This document shows positions 15,322-25,355 of a stretch of 64,000 bases of DNA, in pieces. The notes below the pieces were generated by a model. The model saw only the letters and a program-made list of their open reading frames with translations, did no database searches and was not told the DNA's origin. The DNA comes from a virus. The first letter of the stretch is position 1. Each line of letters starts with the position of its first letter. The position numbers and the translations under genes were made by a program. The stretch spans positions 1-64,000 of IMG/VR virus record IMGVR_UViG_3300037234_000551, one strand, 5' to 3'.

Positions 15322-16008
15322 ATGGGTTATCCGCAACATCCAGAAACAATTACTATTAAAAATAAGTTCTACCCGAAAGGTTTACGGGAGATAGATACAT
15401 ATAAATATTATCAAAAGATGAAGAGTAAACTTTTGAAGGAAGTTGCCGGAAGAGACCTGATGTTTTACATTGCCACCGATGTTGATAAACTTACTATCAG
15501 ACGATCAGGAAAAGGGACTGAATACATACGTTTAACTAATGCAAATTGGGATGATGAGATTCACGGTCGAGTTGTTAGCATTCACTCAGCAATGAAGAAG
15601 ACTGACAATATTGCCATTGTTGATATTGATACTGATAATTTTGGTAAGGCAAAGAAGGCGGTCGCTGACTGTTATAAAGTTCTCTTAAAGAGAGTTCCGA
15701 TTGTTGATAGAGTTCAAGTCAGATTCACAGGTAAGGCTAGTTTTCATTTGTTTTGTAAGTTGAATAGGACAATGAATGTTGACTCAATTCGACTTCTATT
15801 GAAGAAAGTTCTTTCAACTTCTCCAGAGTTGAGAAATTATGCTGTTGAGTTTAAGAGAACCCCGGGTCAAGTAAATCTTGATCTTGCACCAAATAAATTT
15901 CGTGGCAATTTTATTACATTACATTCATTGTCGACTTGGGGATTGAAATGTATAGAAGTTAAACTAAATAAGGTATCGTCTTTTACGCCAAATATGGCGA
16001 AAATTTAA
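15322..16008 (+). CDS. LigD-PolDom-like archaeo-eukaryotic primase (AEP)
   Basis: 228 residues from ATG 15322 (CCGGGAG upstream; a TTG at 15289 lacks a site). The layout follows the LigD polymerase domain / PrimPol-type AEP fold: FYPKG..EIDTYKYYQKM near the N-terminus, then IVDIDTD with catalytic Asp 101 and 103, VRFTGKASFHLF with the SxH motif (S140, H142), and finally VNLDLAPNKFRGNF..LHSLST with the third acidic residue and the conserved N...R. It is expected to make primers or fill gaps for replication or repair. There is no fused ligase or helicase. It stands just upstream of RNA polymerase 1. Confidence 0.75.
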   Translation: MGYPQHPETITIKNKFYPKGLREIDTYKYYQKMKSKLLKEVAGRDLMFYIATDVDKLTIRRSGKGTEYIRLTNANWDDEIHGRVVSIHSAMKKTDNIAIVDIDTDNFGKAKKAVADCYKVLLKRVPIVDRVQVRFTGKASFHLFCKLNRTMNVDSIRLLLKKVLSTSPELRNYAVEFKRTPGQVNLDLAPNKFRGNFITLHSLSTWGLKCIEVKLNKVSSFTPNMAKI

Positions 16009-16116
16009 TGAATGATTTCAACAACTTGAAAATTCATTGTAATTATACAGAACGGCAGTGGATGAATTTTTAAATCTAATAATTTCAATATGTTAGAGTG
16101 AAGATTTCAACAACTT
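16008..16116 (+). repeat. Intergenic hairpin and 14-bp direct repeat
   Basis: GATTTCAACAACTT occurs at 16014-16027 and again at 16103-16116. The first copy sits in a hairpin ATGAAT-TTTCAA-CAAC-TTGAAA-ATTCAT (16008-16037); the second runs into TTTTTTG. Likely regulatory (operator or terminator) ahead of the RNA polymerase 1 operon. Confidence 0.5.
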
Positions 16117-16154
16117 TTTTGTTTTCGAGAAACAATTGAATAAGGAGCAACTGA

Positions 16155-16634
16155 ATGAAGGAAATTTTAGTTTTCACAGACGACATATCTAAGTACGGGG
16201 TCTATCGAAGTTACCTCGAAACTGGAGTGTCGAGTACGAGTTTAAGGGCTACTCTAGATGAAGTTTTTCATCATATTGCAAAGAAGCCAGTTAATGTTGT
16301 GATTGTAGATACTGAAGCACCCTGTGTCCGGAAGAAAGATGTAAAGTTTCTTAGGACTCTAGTTGAAAAAGATATTGAAGTTTTTCTTATGGTTGATGAA
16401 ATTACTGATGAATGTCTGATTGCTTGTAACAAGCATGATCGTGTTACTGTTGTAAAGAAACCATTTGATGCAGACATTCTTGTTGCTAAATTAGGTATAG
16501 GTATGGACTTAGATGCTGCAGAGAAAGATATTGATCAAGAGGCGGTCTGTAGTTTTGATAGTCCATTTTATGATGCAGAAGAAGAACAAGATACCCAATG
16601 TTTGGAGGGAAATGACGATGAAGCATACGGATAA
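16155..16634 (+). CDS. Receiver-domain-like (CheY-like) protein
   Basis: 159 residues. The N-terminal 120 follow the response-regulator alternation: an acidic pair near the start (FTDD), VIVDTE with a candidate phospho-acceptor Asp at the end of strand 3, FLMVDE, and VVKKPFD with the conserved Lys-Pro. There is no output domain; the tail is acidic. It could be a degenerate receiver used for protein contacts in the RNA polymerase 1 operon. AAGGAGCAACTGA precedes ATG 16155. Confidence 0.6.
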   Translation: MKEILVFTDDISKYGVYRSYLETGVSSTSLRATLDEVFHHIAKKPVNVVIVDTEAPCVRKKDVKFLRTLVEKDIEVFLMVDEITDECLIACNKHDRVTVVKKPFDADILVAKLGIGMDLDAAEKDIDQEAVCSFDSPFYDAEEEQDTQCLEGNDDEAYG

Positions 16635-17067
16635 AGACATGATTATTCTTGAGGAGTTAATTAGACGGGCCTATGAGCATGTGAGGCCATTCAGTTATCA
16701 TAAAGACTTAGAGTGGTTAAGTGATCCGGAACTCCGAGCGGGTCTTTTTGAGAAATTTCCCAAGTGTTATCTAAGTCTTTCAATCAATAGGAAAGACGTT
16801 CCGTTTTTCCCAATCTGTAATCGGATTGGGTTCGTCGATCCTAGGATTGTAATGTTTTCAATGAAACTTGCAAATAAGTTAGCTACTCTTGGAGATCCTA
16901 GGGTTGATGTAACCAACTTGCAGGGTGTGACAAAGAGGCTAGAGTTTTTGCATAGGAAGTACTCTAAAGAGGTTCCAAAACCAGAAGACATGGCTGTCAA
17001 GAAGGCCATGATAACCAGAATGCTGAGTAAAATTAAGAAATATTTGGCCGCTCAAAAGGGTGAGTAA
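16618..17067 (+). CDS. Hypothetical protein, 149 aa
   Basis: ATG 16618 lies 9 nt after GGAGGG; ATG 16612 is also possible. The open frame upstream is only the shadow of the receiver-like gene. Helical, basic C-terminus. Its stop overlaps the beta' start (TAATGA), so it is translated together with RNA polymerase 1. Unknown. Confidence 0.65.
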   Translation: MKHTDKDMIILEELIRRAYEHVRPFSYHKDLEWLSDPELRAGLFEKFPKCYLSLSINRKDVPFFPICNRIGFVDPRIVMFSMKLANKLATLGDPRVDVTNLQGVTKRLEFLHRKYSKEVPKPEDMAVKKAMITRMLSKIKKYLAAQKGE

Positions 17068-20000
17068 TGATTAGACTCCTTGACGTTGATAAGTTTGTCA
17101 AAAGTTTGACTCCGGTAACTTCGACTGACTATTGGCTTAGGACGGGAGAATTTCATCCAGAAGGTCTTTTCTCTGAGTCAATTTTTGGACCAGTTGGTTC
17201 TAGAGATAGGAGAACAAAATACTCGTATGTGAATCTCCATACTACTACAATTCATCCTTCTGCATATACGATTCTAGCTCAGCTAGATAAGAAAGTCGAA
17301 AAGTTCTTATCTACGGAAGAGCAATTTGTTCTGGATACTAATGGTCGGTTGAAAATTGAAGATGGAGGAGTGACCGGCATAAAGGCCTTTATTGAGCTAT
17401 TTCCTGATATAAAGTTTCGTGCTGACACAAGTCAAAGAAAGAAATTTGTTAAAGTACTTAATGATGCGTATAAAAAGAAAACTCTTTTCATTGATAAACT
17501 TCCAATCATCCCTCCAGATTTTCGTTCTGCTTTTCAAGACGATGCCGGCAATTGGGTAGTTGATGAAATGAATGATATTTATCTGGCGATCATACGTCGT
17601 TCATTTCAAGTTCAGAGTTCGGCAAAAACTGGTCCTCTGTTTGATCTGTTGAATTGGGGATTACAATCATCAGTCATTGACCATGATAAGTATATTAGAT
17701 CAAAGATAGCTAAAAAGAATGGAATTATTCGTCAACAGTTAGCTGGAAAGAGAGTTGATTTTTCTGGTCGTGCAGTGATCACACCAGGACCTAGTTTAAA
17801 GGTTAATGAAATTGGCCTTCCATTTAGAATGGCAGTTAGTTTGTTTGAACCTTTCATTATTCATCATTTGTTATATTCTGGAAAGGTTGATAGAGATGCT
17901 CTCGAGATAGGAGTCAAGGCATTTACTGAATTAGAGTTATCTGTTGATAGTGTTCAAAGAGTATTGAAGTCGATTAGGGATGGGGATGAAATGCCTAAAT
18001 CTCTTTATGATTTGTTTGCTGAAGCAGCTGAAGTTGTTATGATTGATAGAGTTGTCCTTTCAAAACGAGATCCAGTATTGCATCCAGAATCTATTCGAGC
18101 TTTTAATCCGAAGTTAGTTCATGGAGATACAATTCAAATAAATACTATGCAAGTGGGTGGATTTAATGCCGACTTTGATGGTGATACAATGGCGGTATAT
18201 CACCCACTTACAAATGAATCTCAAAATGAAGCAAAAGAAAAAATGATGAGAGCTCAGTCAGGTGAGTCCTCAAGGGCAGTAACTTTTGAACTTGGTAAAG
18301 AGATGTATGTAGGACTATATACTATTACTAAAGATGTAAAGAGAACATCATCTCCTATTGCTGTGAGCGAGGAAGATTTAGAAAAGGCAACTGATCCTTA
18401 TATTCCAGTTACATATAGACGTCGAAGAACTACAATGGGTAAAGCTATTTTTAATAGTTGTTTTCCTCAAGACTTTGATTATATTAATAAATTGGCTTCA
18501 AAGAAAGTCATTAATGTTATTGTAGATGAATTGTTTAAGAAGTATGAAGATGACGTTGTAAGAGAGAGCGTTTCAAGAATGGAACGCGTTGGTTTTAAAT
18601 TTGCAACAATTATGGCCCCCAATGTTTCATTAGATCAAATTGAACTTCCAGATGAAATATATCAATTAAAGAAGGATCTAGATAAAGCATCTACTGAAGA
18701 AGCAGATACAATTCTTCGAAAAATGGAGCAGATTTTAAAGAAGCATTTAGAAGGTAAGGGTATATATGATTTAGTTGAATCTGGTGCTGCAAGAGGTTGG
18801 GGGGGTCCAATGCAGATACTGGTAGCAAAGGGAATTGTATCCGATCCCACCGGAAGAATACTAGATCCGATTAAAGGTTCATTTTCCGAGGGTCTGAATA
18901 ATACAGAGTTTTTCAATCAGTCATATGGGTCAAGAAGAGGTATAATTGATCGAGTCCATAATACTGCCGAGACGGGTTATTTCTCAAGGCAGTTAGCATA
19001 TGTTTTAGATTCTGTTGAACTTGATAGGACAGTAAGAGATTGTCGGACCGACCGGACTATGGAGTTAAAACTTGATAAAGATTTAATGAGTCGTATGTTT
19101 GGAAGAAATCTTATTGAGAAAGGTAAAGTAGTACCATTTAATGCAGCTGATTATAAAAGCGGAGATATGGTCAATGTCAGAACTCCTATTTATTGTTTAA
19201 CTCCAAAAGTTTGTTTTACTTGTTATGGTCGTTTGGTTGAAAGACATAAAAGTCCATATATAGGAATGGTTGCTTCACAAATAATTGGAGAACGTGGAAC
19301 TCAGTTAATAATGAGAACATTTCACACTGGTGGAGCTGTTGAAATTAAACGGAAGGAAATGTTGAAAGATATTGTCAGTAATGAACCATCACTTACTCAA
19401 TCAAATATTAAGAAATACTTGGAACAACAAGAGAGTTATTTAGTTGCCAAGGAGGATTGTATTGTAACTATTGATTTATCAAATTACGATATGAATAATA
19501 ATATAAGAATTGCGGATGGGGTAGTATGGGTTAAGAGTCTTTTATGTCAGATAGATTATAAGGATATTCAATTTAGTATTGCTCTAGATTATCCTGTTGA
19601 ACTTCAAGCAAGAAATGTAGAGAAAGTTGGAAAGGAATTTATCAAATTATACTTCTCTAAAAATACTTATGTTCTTGAAGTAACTCTTGAGGCAGTAGAA
19701 ATTGAGAAGCAGGTCAATTATGTTACAAGATTGTTAGCAGGTCGAGAGATTTATAAAGATGTAAGTCATTTATTTAGAAAATTATTTGCTGTTTATAAAG
19801 AGATGTCTGGTATGGATATTGTCCATCTTGAAGTTCTTATATCAAATGTACTAAGAGATAGATCCGATACAAGCACTCCTGCACGATTGGGTAAGACTTG
19901 GGATCCAATAATGATAAACTTTAAAGAGATTGTTTTTACTACAGGTTTTGTCCACTCTGTTGCTTTTGAAGATATAAGGAAAGCTGTTTGGACTGGTTTA

Positions 20001-20069
20001 ACAGCTGATCGAACATTCGAACCTAGTATTCTTGAAAAGGTTGTAACTGGAAAACTTGTGAAAGGTTAA
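17067..20069 (+). CDS. RNA polymerase beta' subunit (set 1), unsplit
   Basis: 1000 residues carrying the whole beta' plan in one chain: the N-terminal FHPEGLFSESIFGP (about 29-41), RQQLAGKRVDFSGRAVI, the catalytic NADFDGD at 367-373 (three Mg-binding Asp), a bridge-helix region ESGARGW, and trigger-loop-like GTQLIMRTFHTGGA (about 744-757). The N-terminal zinc-binding cysteines found in bacterial beta' and in the second copy (51977) are missing here, though VCFTCYGRL keeps one downstream CxxC. Jumbo-phage multisubunit polymerases such as those of phiKZ relatives usually have beta' split into two or more proteins, so a single chain is notable. Forms set 1 with the beta at 20412. Confidence 0.95.
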   Translation: MIRLLDVDKFVKSLTPVTSTDYWLRTGEFHPEGLFSESIFGPVGSRDRRTKYSYVNLHTTTIHPSAYTILAQLDKKVEKFLSTEEQFVLDTNGRLKIEDGGVTGIKAFIELFPDIKFRADTSQRKKFVKVLNDAYKKKTLFIDKLPIIPPDFRSAFQDDAGNWVVDEMNDIYLAIIRRSFQVQSSAKTGPLFDLLNWGLQSSVIDHDKYIRSKIAKKNGIIRQQLAGKRVDFSGRAVITPGPSLKVNEIGLPFRMAVSLFEPFIIHHLLYSGKVDRDALEIGVKAFTELELSVDSVQRVLKSIRDGDEMPKSLYDLFAEAAEVVMIDRVVLSKRDPVLHPESIRAFNPKLVHGDTIQINTMQVGGFNADFDGDTMAVYHPLTNESQNEAKEKMMRAQSGESSRAVTFELGKEMYVGLYTITKDVKRTSSPIAVSEEDLEKATDPYIPVTYRRRRTTMGKAIFNSCFPQDFDYINKLASKKVINVIVDELFKKYEDDVVRESVSRMERVGFKFATIMAPNVSLDQIELPDEIYQLKKDLDKASTEEADTILRKMEQILKKHLEGKGIYDLVESGAARGWGGPMQILVAKGIVSDPTGRILDPIKGSFSEGLNNTEFFNQSYGSRRGIIDRVHNTAETGYFSRQLAYVLDSVELDRTVRDCRTDRTMELKLDKDLMSRMFGRNLIEKGKVVPFNAADYKSGDMVNVRTPIYCLTPKVCFTCYGRLVERHKSPYIGMVASQIIGERGTQLIMRTFHTGGAVEIKRKEMLKDIVSNEPSLTQSNIKKYLEQQESYLVAKEDCIVTIDLSNYDMNNNIRIADGVVWVKSLLCQIDYKDIQFSIALDYPVELQARNVEKVGKEFIKLYFSKNTYVLEVTLEAVEIEKQVNYVTRLLAGREIYKDVSHLFRKLFAVYKEMSGMDIVHLEVLISNVLRDRSDTSTPARLGKTWDPIMINFKEIVFTTGFVHSVAFEDIRKAVWTGLTADRTFEPSILEKVVTGKLVKG

Positions 20070-20072
20070 GAG

Positions 20073-20411
20073 ATGGAATTAAGAAAACACCATTTCGTTA
20101 AGAAGGATTGGGGTAGTGAATTGTGGTTTGAAAACAATGAATCATACTGTGGAAAACTTTTGACAATTGAAAAAGGAAAATGGTCCTCAAAGGGAAAAAG
20201 ACATTATCATCCAGTAAAAGATGAAACCTTTTTTATTTTAAATGGAACTATTTTATTAGAAGTTGAGGGTGAAGCATTTGTATTGGGAGTTGGTCAATCT
20301 CATCGTATACTTCCAGGACAGATGCATAGATTTAAAGGTGTTACTGACTGTCAATTTATTGAGGTATCTACACCTCACAAAGATGAAGATTCAATAAGGG
20401 TGGAGAATTAG
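20073..20411 (+). CDS. Cupin-domain protein
   Basis: 112 residues forming one cupin barrel: HYHPVKDETFFILNG supplies the metal-binding H-x-H and Glu, and PGQMHRF the second histidine. It resembles the C-terminal domain of mannose-6-phosphate isomerase / GDP-mannose pyrophosphorylase type sugar cupins. It lies exactly between beta' and beta with 3-nt and 0-nt gaps, so it is made with the polymerase. A role in transcription is not implied by the family; it may be a hitch-hiker. Confidence 0.8.
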   Translation: MELRKHHFVKKDWGSELWFENNESYCGKLLTIEKGKWSSKGKRHYHPVKDETFFILNGTILLEVEGEAFVLGVGQSHRILPGQMHRFKGVTDCQFIEVSTPHKDEDSIRVEN

Positions 20412-23400
20412 ATGGCTATTTTTAAACTCGACAAAATGCGACCTTATACTCAAATTGCAACCGGTCTCCGATTCCCTCTTAAAAAGAAATTTATGCTTAT
20501 GTACTTTAGTGAGAATTCGAACTTTCTTGACGATTATCCAAAGTTGGGAATCAGACGAGTTGATGTTCGATATGCACTTGTTCCGGTTACAAAAATTCCT
20601 AGAACTAGACTGACCTCAGAAGTTAGAAAAGCATATAAGTCTTTGGGAATAATGTCGTATTCAACAAATATGAAATTTCCAGAGAATAGAAATATATACT
20701 ATGATCTATCACAATATTTAGTTGCAATTGATGAGGCATATAAACCAAAGAATTATAGACAAAGAGCTGGGTTTCTCATAAAGAATATTTTGTTTAAGTC
20801 TATTAATAGTCTTTCTCCTGAATATCAAAAAGTTTTTATGTATACTGTAGATGCAACTAAACCGATGAATCAGTTTCGTGATCGTAAAATATTTCCAATC
20901 CTTCAGATGATAAAGGCTGAAGGGGTGACATTTGATCATCTACTGTTTGGAACGATTGATGAGTCGAGTACGAAGTATCGTCTTTTAGTACAGAATAAAG
21001 AGTTTAACTATCAAAAGATGCTTACTTATATTAGGAAAGTTAAACCGATAGATATGGAGAGGGAGGAGCAGGAAAACATAAATACAGCAACAGATGTTGT
21101 TATGGCGAAAGTTTCCAAAGAGTTATCTCCTAAGAGTCAAACTAAAGTAAGAGATGCAGTCAAGACATTTTTTAATAGAGATAAAAAGGCTGCTGAAAAA
21201 GTTGTATCTAAAGAGATTAAAAAGGATGAGATGGAGCAGGTTGCTACTGCATCAATTTTATTTGATGTGAGTGGAGATTTGGATAAGTCCAAGAGGATTG
21301 CAAAATCAATTCCAAGAGAGAAAAGAATTGTTGCATTAAAGGCAGTAGATAAAGCATTTATTGATGAATTACTTAAACCTCAGCCAACAGTTAGCACCAC
21401 CGAAGATATTGTCGTTCAGACTTCTAATGTTCCAAAAATGGTTGATAATAAATCTCCTGAGCATCTTTTTCAGAAAAGACAGGTGGACTTTACGACTAAT
21501 TTGAAGAAAGACATGACGAATGTTTTCAGAACTCTTGAGAAGAAAGAAGTACCTATCAAGATTAAGTCTATAACGATAACTGATAAAGCAACTCGAAGGG
21601 GAGAATTAGATAAATCAGATATTAGTATTATAACTGTGGTACTTATTGATAATTTTGGGAATACTCATACAGTTGAAATGGAAATGCCGAAGATTGATCC
21701 TGCTTCTGGAACATTTAGAATTCATGGTAGAAGAAAATGTTTGATTAATCAAATGATTCAGAATCCCATTACTTTTCCAAAGGCACACGAGTCTAAATTT
21801 GAAAGTATTTATTCTCTGTTTCGTATATATAGTAAGAGAGGCAGGAAGAAGAGTTATCTTGAAATATTTATGACTTATCGACTTCCGTTTCTTGTAGTGT
21901 TATCTTTTGCTTTTGGTTTTAAAGAAACTATGAAATTGTATGGTGTCAAATATAATGTTGGCGAGACAAAGGTTATTAAGAAGACGGACTTTGGTGTGCG
22001 AGTTAATGAGACTCAGGCAGTATTTTTTGAGGGTGCTAATACTGAACTCAAAGAGGAATTGTGTCAATCTCTAATTCAAGCGAAACCTCATCTATATAAT
22101 GTTGAGGCACCATTTCCTGATAAGCAATATTGGAATAATTTAATTATTGCGATGACTGGTCGTATAGCTTCGACATTTTTGATTACCTCTAATGTGGAGA
22201 ATATTGTTGATCCAATTGCAAGACAAGTGCTTATGAATAAACAACTCCCGACTGATCTTCATATGATTATGAAGTATATGGCTATAGGAGTTATAGAGGG
22301 TCGTCTTGAAGATAGAAATGACTTATCTCACCAACGAATAAGAGCATCAGAGGTCCTTGCACACTTTGCTTTGAAACAAGTGCTTGCTGCATATACTGAA
22401 TATAAAGAGCAAGTTCTTGCCGGCAATACAAAAGCTGTTCTTAGGATTGTTCCACGTAAATTGTTGAGCGACTTTATAAATTCTCAAATAGTTGTTGATA
22501 TGGAATATGTCAATCCAATTGAAGAGATGGCAGTTATGACTAGGACCACTCCAATTGGTCGAAACATTGGTGGTATTCCAGATAAGAGAGCAATGCAGGG
22601 AGCTGCTCTTAATGTACATAAATCGTACTTTGGTAATGTTGATCCGTTGGATACGCCAGAGAGTGATAGTATTGGTATCACTCAGCATCTAACGGTTAAT
22701 GCTCTCATCACTTCGGCTAGAGGTTTATTTCAGACTAAAGCTGCTACCAATACTGAACACTCGGGTATGTTATCTGTTTCAAGTGCTATGATTCCATTCA
22801 TTGAAAATAATGATGGGGTTAGGATTATGATGGCGGCTAATCAATCTAGGCAAGCGGTGCCATTGAAGAACCCAGAAGCTCCTGATGTTCAGTCTGGTTA
22901 TGAGTCTATTCTACCTAATGTTTTATCAGATGTTTATGTAAAGAGGTCTCCTTGTGCAGGAAAGGTTAAATCAGTCACAGAAGATAGAATGGTAATTACT
23001 TGTAGTGCTGGAAGGGCACAAGGGATTGATCTTAGTCCGGTTCATCTTAGATCTGGAACTAGCAAGGATACTCTTAGTGTATTTAAACCCACTGTGAAAG
23101 CAGGCAAGACTGTCAGAAAGAATCAAATTGTTGCTGAGGGAAGTGCACTCGCTGGTGGAACTATGGCCTTGGGTCGAAGTCTCTTAACAGCAATGATGCC
23201 ATATAAAGGTTATAACTTTGAAGATGCAATAGTTATAAGTGATACTTTGGTGTCTGGAGATAAACTAACTTCGCTTCATGGATTGACTGAGGATGCTTTG
23301 ATTTCAAAGGATGATAGACTAATTAGTATTATTGATGTTGGAGCGAACACAAAGAAGGGGGAGCCTCTACTTCGGAGAACAATTGGCGAGATTGAAGAAT

Positions 23401-24503
23401 TACTAGGTTATGAAGAAGATGAAGGTGAGACTATAGCTGGTGGGGAATATACTCTCAAAAGCCCAGGCGGAAAGGTCGTTGAAATTGAAGTATTTTCAAA
23501 TGTTGGAGAAGCAAAATTTCCTACATTGAAAAGTTTAGTTGCAAGAACTAGAAAAAAGTATGGGGTAGCAGCGAAGGAGAAGTTCACTGTAAGAGGAGAA
23601 ACAATTAAGGGAGTTTTAGTAAGGTTCAAAATTGAACAAGAACTTCAAATTGGTCAGGGGGATAAACTCTGTAATCGTTTTGGTGGTAAGGGAATTGTAT
23701 CTCTTATTGAACCAGAGAGTGAGATGCCCCGAACTCCTTGGGGAGAAAGAGTTGAAATTATTCTGAATCCTTTGGGGATACTTGGTCGAATGAATATGGG
23801 GCAGTTATATGAATTATATTGTGGTTTAGTATCTAGGGAGTTAGCGAAGAGATTCCTTGAGATAAAGAAACAAGATCAAGTAGCTGCTTTGATGAAACGA
23901 GTTACAAATAAGTTGGATACATCAAAGAATAAAGAATACTCTAATGCTCTAGCTAACGGTATTAAAAGGTTGTCTCCTGCTAAGTTTAAGCAGATGTTAC
24001 AACAGATAAGTCAGAAGAAGGCTGTTCCTCTTATCATCCCTCCGTTCAAGGCACCTAGTCATAGAGAAATTCAAGCTGTTCTTAAGATGTTGAATTTGAA
24101 ACCTGGATATAAATTATTTATACCAGAATATAATACTAAGACTAAATCAGATGTTCCTGTTGGTTATATGTATATTTATAAACTTGAACATATTGGAGAT
24201 TTGAAAATTCATAGTCGAAGTACTGGTCCTGTGAAACCAAAGACTCTTCAACCAACTGCAGGTAAGAGAAGAGGTGGTGGCCAGAGAATGGGAGAAGCAG
24301 AAACATATTCTCTTATCTCATATAATTGTCCAGCTCTCCTTGCTGAAATGATGGGTCCTCTAAGTGATGATCATGTTACAAAGAATGAAATTGTTTCTGA
24401 AATTGTTCAGACTGGTGGTGCTGGATATAGAGAACCAAAGATAAATCCAGCTGGAGAAGTTCTTGAAAGTTACTTTACTGCTATGATGCTTTCTGGGAGA
24501 TAG
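20412..24503 (+). CDS. RNA polymerase beta subunit (set 1), unsplit
   Basis: 1363 residues. The C-terminal half has the beta signatures in order: GYNFEDAIVISD, GDKLCNRFGGKG (about 1083), NPLGILGRMNMGQLYEL (about 1117-1131), and QPTAGKRRGGGQRMGEAE (about 1276-1295). These match the bacterial KVGDKMAGRHGNKG, GVPSRMNIGQ and GGQRFGEME blocks. The N-terminal half is long and divergent, with a charged stretch at about 215-290 likely to be a helical insert. Together with the beta' at 17067 this gives a full catalytic core; no alpha, omega or sigma homologue is recognisable. Confidence 0.95.
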   Translation: MAIFKLDKMRPYTQIATGLRFPLKKKFMLMYFSENSNFLDDYPKLGIRRVDVRYALVPVTKIPRTRLTSEVRKAYKSLGIMSYSTNMKFPENRNIYYDLSQYLVAIDEAYKPKNYRQRAGFLIKNILFKSINSLSPEYQKVFMYTVDATKPMNQFRDRKIFPILQMIKAEGVTFDHLLFGTIDESSTKYRLLVQNKEFNYQKMLTYIRKVKPIDMEREEQENINTATDVVMAKVSKELSPKSQTKVRDAVKTFFNRDKKAAEKVVSKEIKKDEMEQVATASILFDVSGDLDKSKRIAKSIPREKRIVALKAVDKAFIDELLKPQPTVSTTEDIVVQTSNVPKMVDNKSPEHLFQKRQVDFTTNLKKDMTNVFRTLEKKEVPIKIKSITITDKATRRGELDKSDISIITVVLIDNFGNTHTVEMEMPKIDPASGTFRIHGRRKCLINQMIQNPITFPKAHESKFESIYSLFRIYSKRGRKKSYLEIFMTYRLPFLVVLSFAFGFKETMKLYGVKYNVGETKVIKKTDFGVRVNETQAVFFEGANTELKEELCQSLIQAKPHLYNVEAPFPDKQYWNNLIIAMTGRIASTFLITSNVENIVDPIARQVLMNKQLPTDLHMIMKYMAIGVIEGRLEDRNDLSHQRIRASEVLAHFALKQVLAAYTEYKEQVLAGNTKAVLRIVPRKLLSDFINSQIVVDMEYVNPIEEMAVMTRTTPIGRNIGGIPDKRAMQGAALNVHKSYFGNVDPLDTPESDSIGITQHLTVNALITSARGLFQTKAATNTEHSGMLSVSSAMIPFIENNDGVRIMMAANQSRQAVPLKNPEAPDVQSGYESILPNVLSDVYVKRSPCAGKVKSVTEDRMVITCSAGRAQGIDLSPVHLRSGTSKDTLSVFKPTVKAGKTVRKNQIVAEGSALAGGTMALGRSLLTAMMPYKGYNFEDAIVISDTLVSGDKLTSLHGLTEDALISKDDRLISIIDVGANTKKGEPLLRRTIGEIEELLGYEEDEGETIAGGEYTLKSPGGKVVEIEVFSNVGEAKFPTLKSLVARTRKKYGVAAKEKFTVRGETIKGVLVRFKIEQELQIGQGDKLCNRFGGKGIVSLIEPESEMPRTPWGERVEIILNPLGILGRMNMGQLYELYCGLVSRELAKRFLEIKKQDQVAALMKRVTNKLDTSKNKEYSNALANGIKRLSPAKFKQMLQQISQKKAVPLIIPPFKAPSHREIQAVLKMLNLKPGYKLFIPEYNTKTKSDVPVGYMYIYKLEHIGDLKIHSRSTGPVKPKTLQPTAGKRRGGGQRMGEAETYSLISYNCPALLAEMMGPLSDDHVTKNEIVSEIVQTGGAGYREPKINPAGEVLESYFTAMMLSGR

Positions 24504-24505
24504 TA

Positions 24506-25111
24506 ATGGCACATGATGCTAATCTTCAAATACTCACAGCATATGTTGATCCTGAACCTGAGGTCGATTCGGATATAACTCAATATGATTATACTGCGGA
24601 TAATATACTTAGGTATGATCTTCTAGAATTTTATGATGCCATTGGTAAGGAGGAATTCAAAGAAGTTTATCGAAATTTCATAACGGATATTAGACTTCGA
24701 TCCTTTGATGCCCAGCAGGCTCTCTGTGAGAAGATTATAAAGAGAGTATTGGAGATATATGATTTTGAGTTTCCTGAACGAGTTGAATTAGAAAATCAAT
24801 ATCATTTTGATGAGGTTTATAAGTTAGTTAAGTTTACAGAATTTGATAATATTGACTTTATTGGAGATGTTTGGAAGTATTTGAAGGTGGATCCAAGAGG
24901 AGTTAATGTTGAACAGTACTGCTATGATAAGGGTACTGAAATTGTTGAAGCTATTACAAATCAGATTGAAACTTATGACTCTGAGCAGTTATTTGCTATA
25001 TTTCTTAGAACATATATAAAAGACAAACTGATCAAGTGGTTTATCGAAGCTAGTGAAAAGAACAAGTCGTTAATTTCATTGAGAATGATTGAAGGAGAGA
25101 TTAATGGATAA
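24506..25111 (+). CDS. Hypothetical acidic protein, 201 aa
   Basis: Starts 2 nt after the beta stop and is therefore part of the RNA polymerase 1 unit. Acidic and helical throughout, with many Asp/Glu and Tyr/Phe; no cysteine motif. It could be an accessory polymerase subunit, by position only. Confidence 0.7.
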   Translation: MAHDANLQILTAYVDPEPEVDSDITQYDYTADNILRYDLLEFYDAIGKEEFKEVYRNFITDIRLRSFDAQQALCEKIIKRVLEIYDFEFPERVELENQYHFDEVYKLVKFTEFDNIDFIGDVWKYLKVDPRGVNVEQYCYDKGTEIVEAITNQIETYDSEQLFAIFLRTYIKDKLIKWFIEASEKNKSLISLRMIEGEING

Positions 25112-25355
25112 GATCAGTGTTATAAAAGGTACGGTTGTTATCGAGTGTGCGAGAACAGATTTGATTGGAGTCGATCAAACTCCAGATGGAGTTGTGTTTA
25201 CACTAAAGGGCGGACTACTCCTCCATGTGACTGACACCGATATGCCAATTCATACGAAAGACATAATGAAGAACGCTGGGGATAGTTTTCAAAAGGGTCA
25301 TCTTAAGTTCAATCTTGAAAGTTATAATACTCCAACGTCTCTCGACCTCCTGTAA
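25104..25355 (+). CDS. Hypothetical protein, 83 aa
   Basis: ATG 25104 with GAAGGAGAG upstream, overlapping the previous gene by 8 nt. Beta-rich, ends TSLDLL. Last gene before a non-coding region of about 340 bp. Confidence 0.6.
   Translation: MDKISVIKGTVVIECARTDLIGVDQTPDGVVFTLKGGLLLHVTDTDMPIHTKDIMKNAGDSFQKGHLKFNLESYNTPTSLDLL

Noticed and set aside
20073-20411. Intein or split-gene remnant between polymerase subunits
   Set aside because: The product is a complete cupin with its metal ligands and its own start and stop; no splicing motifs.
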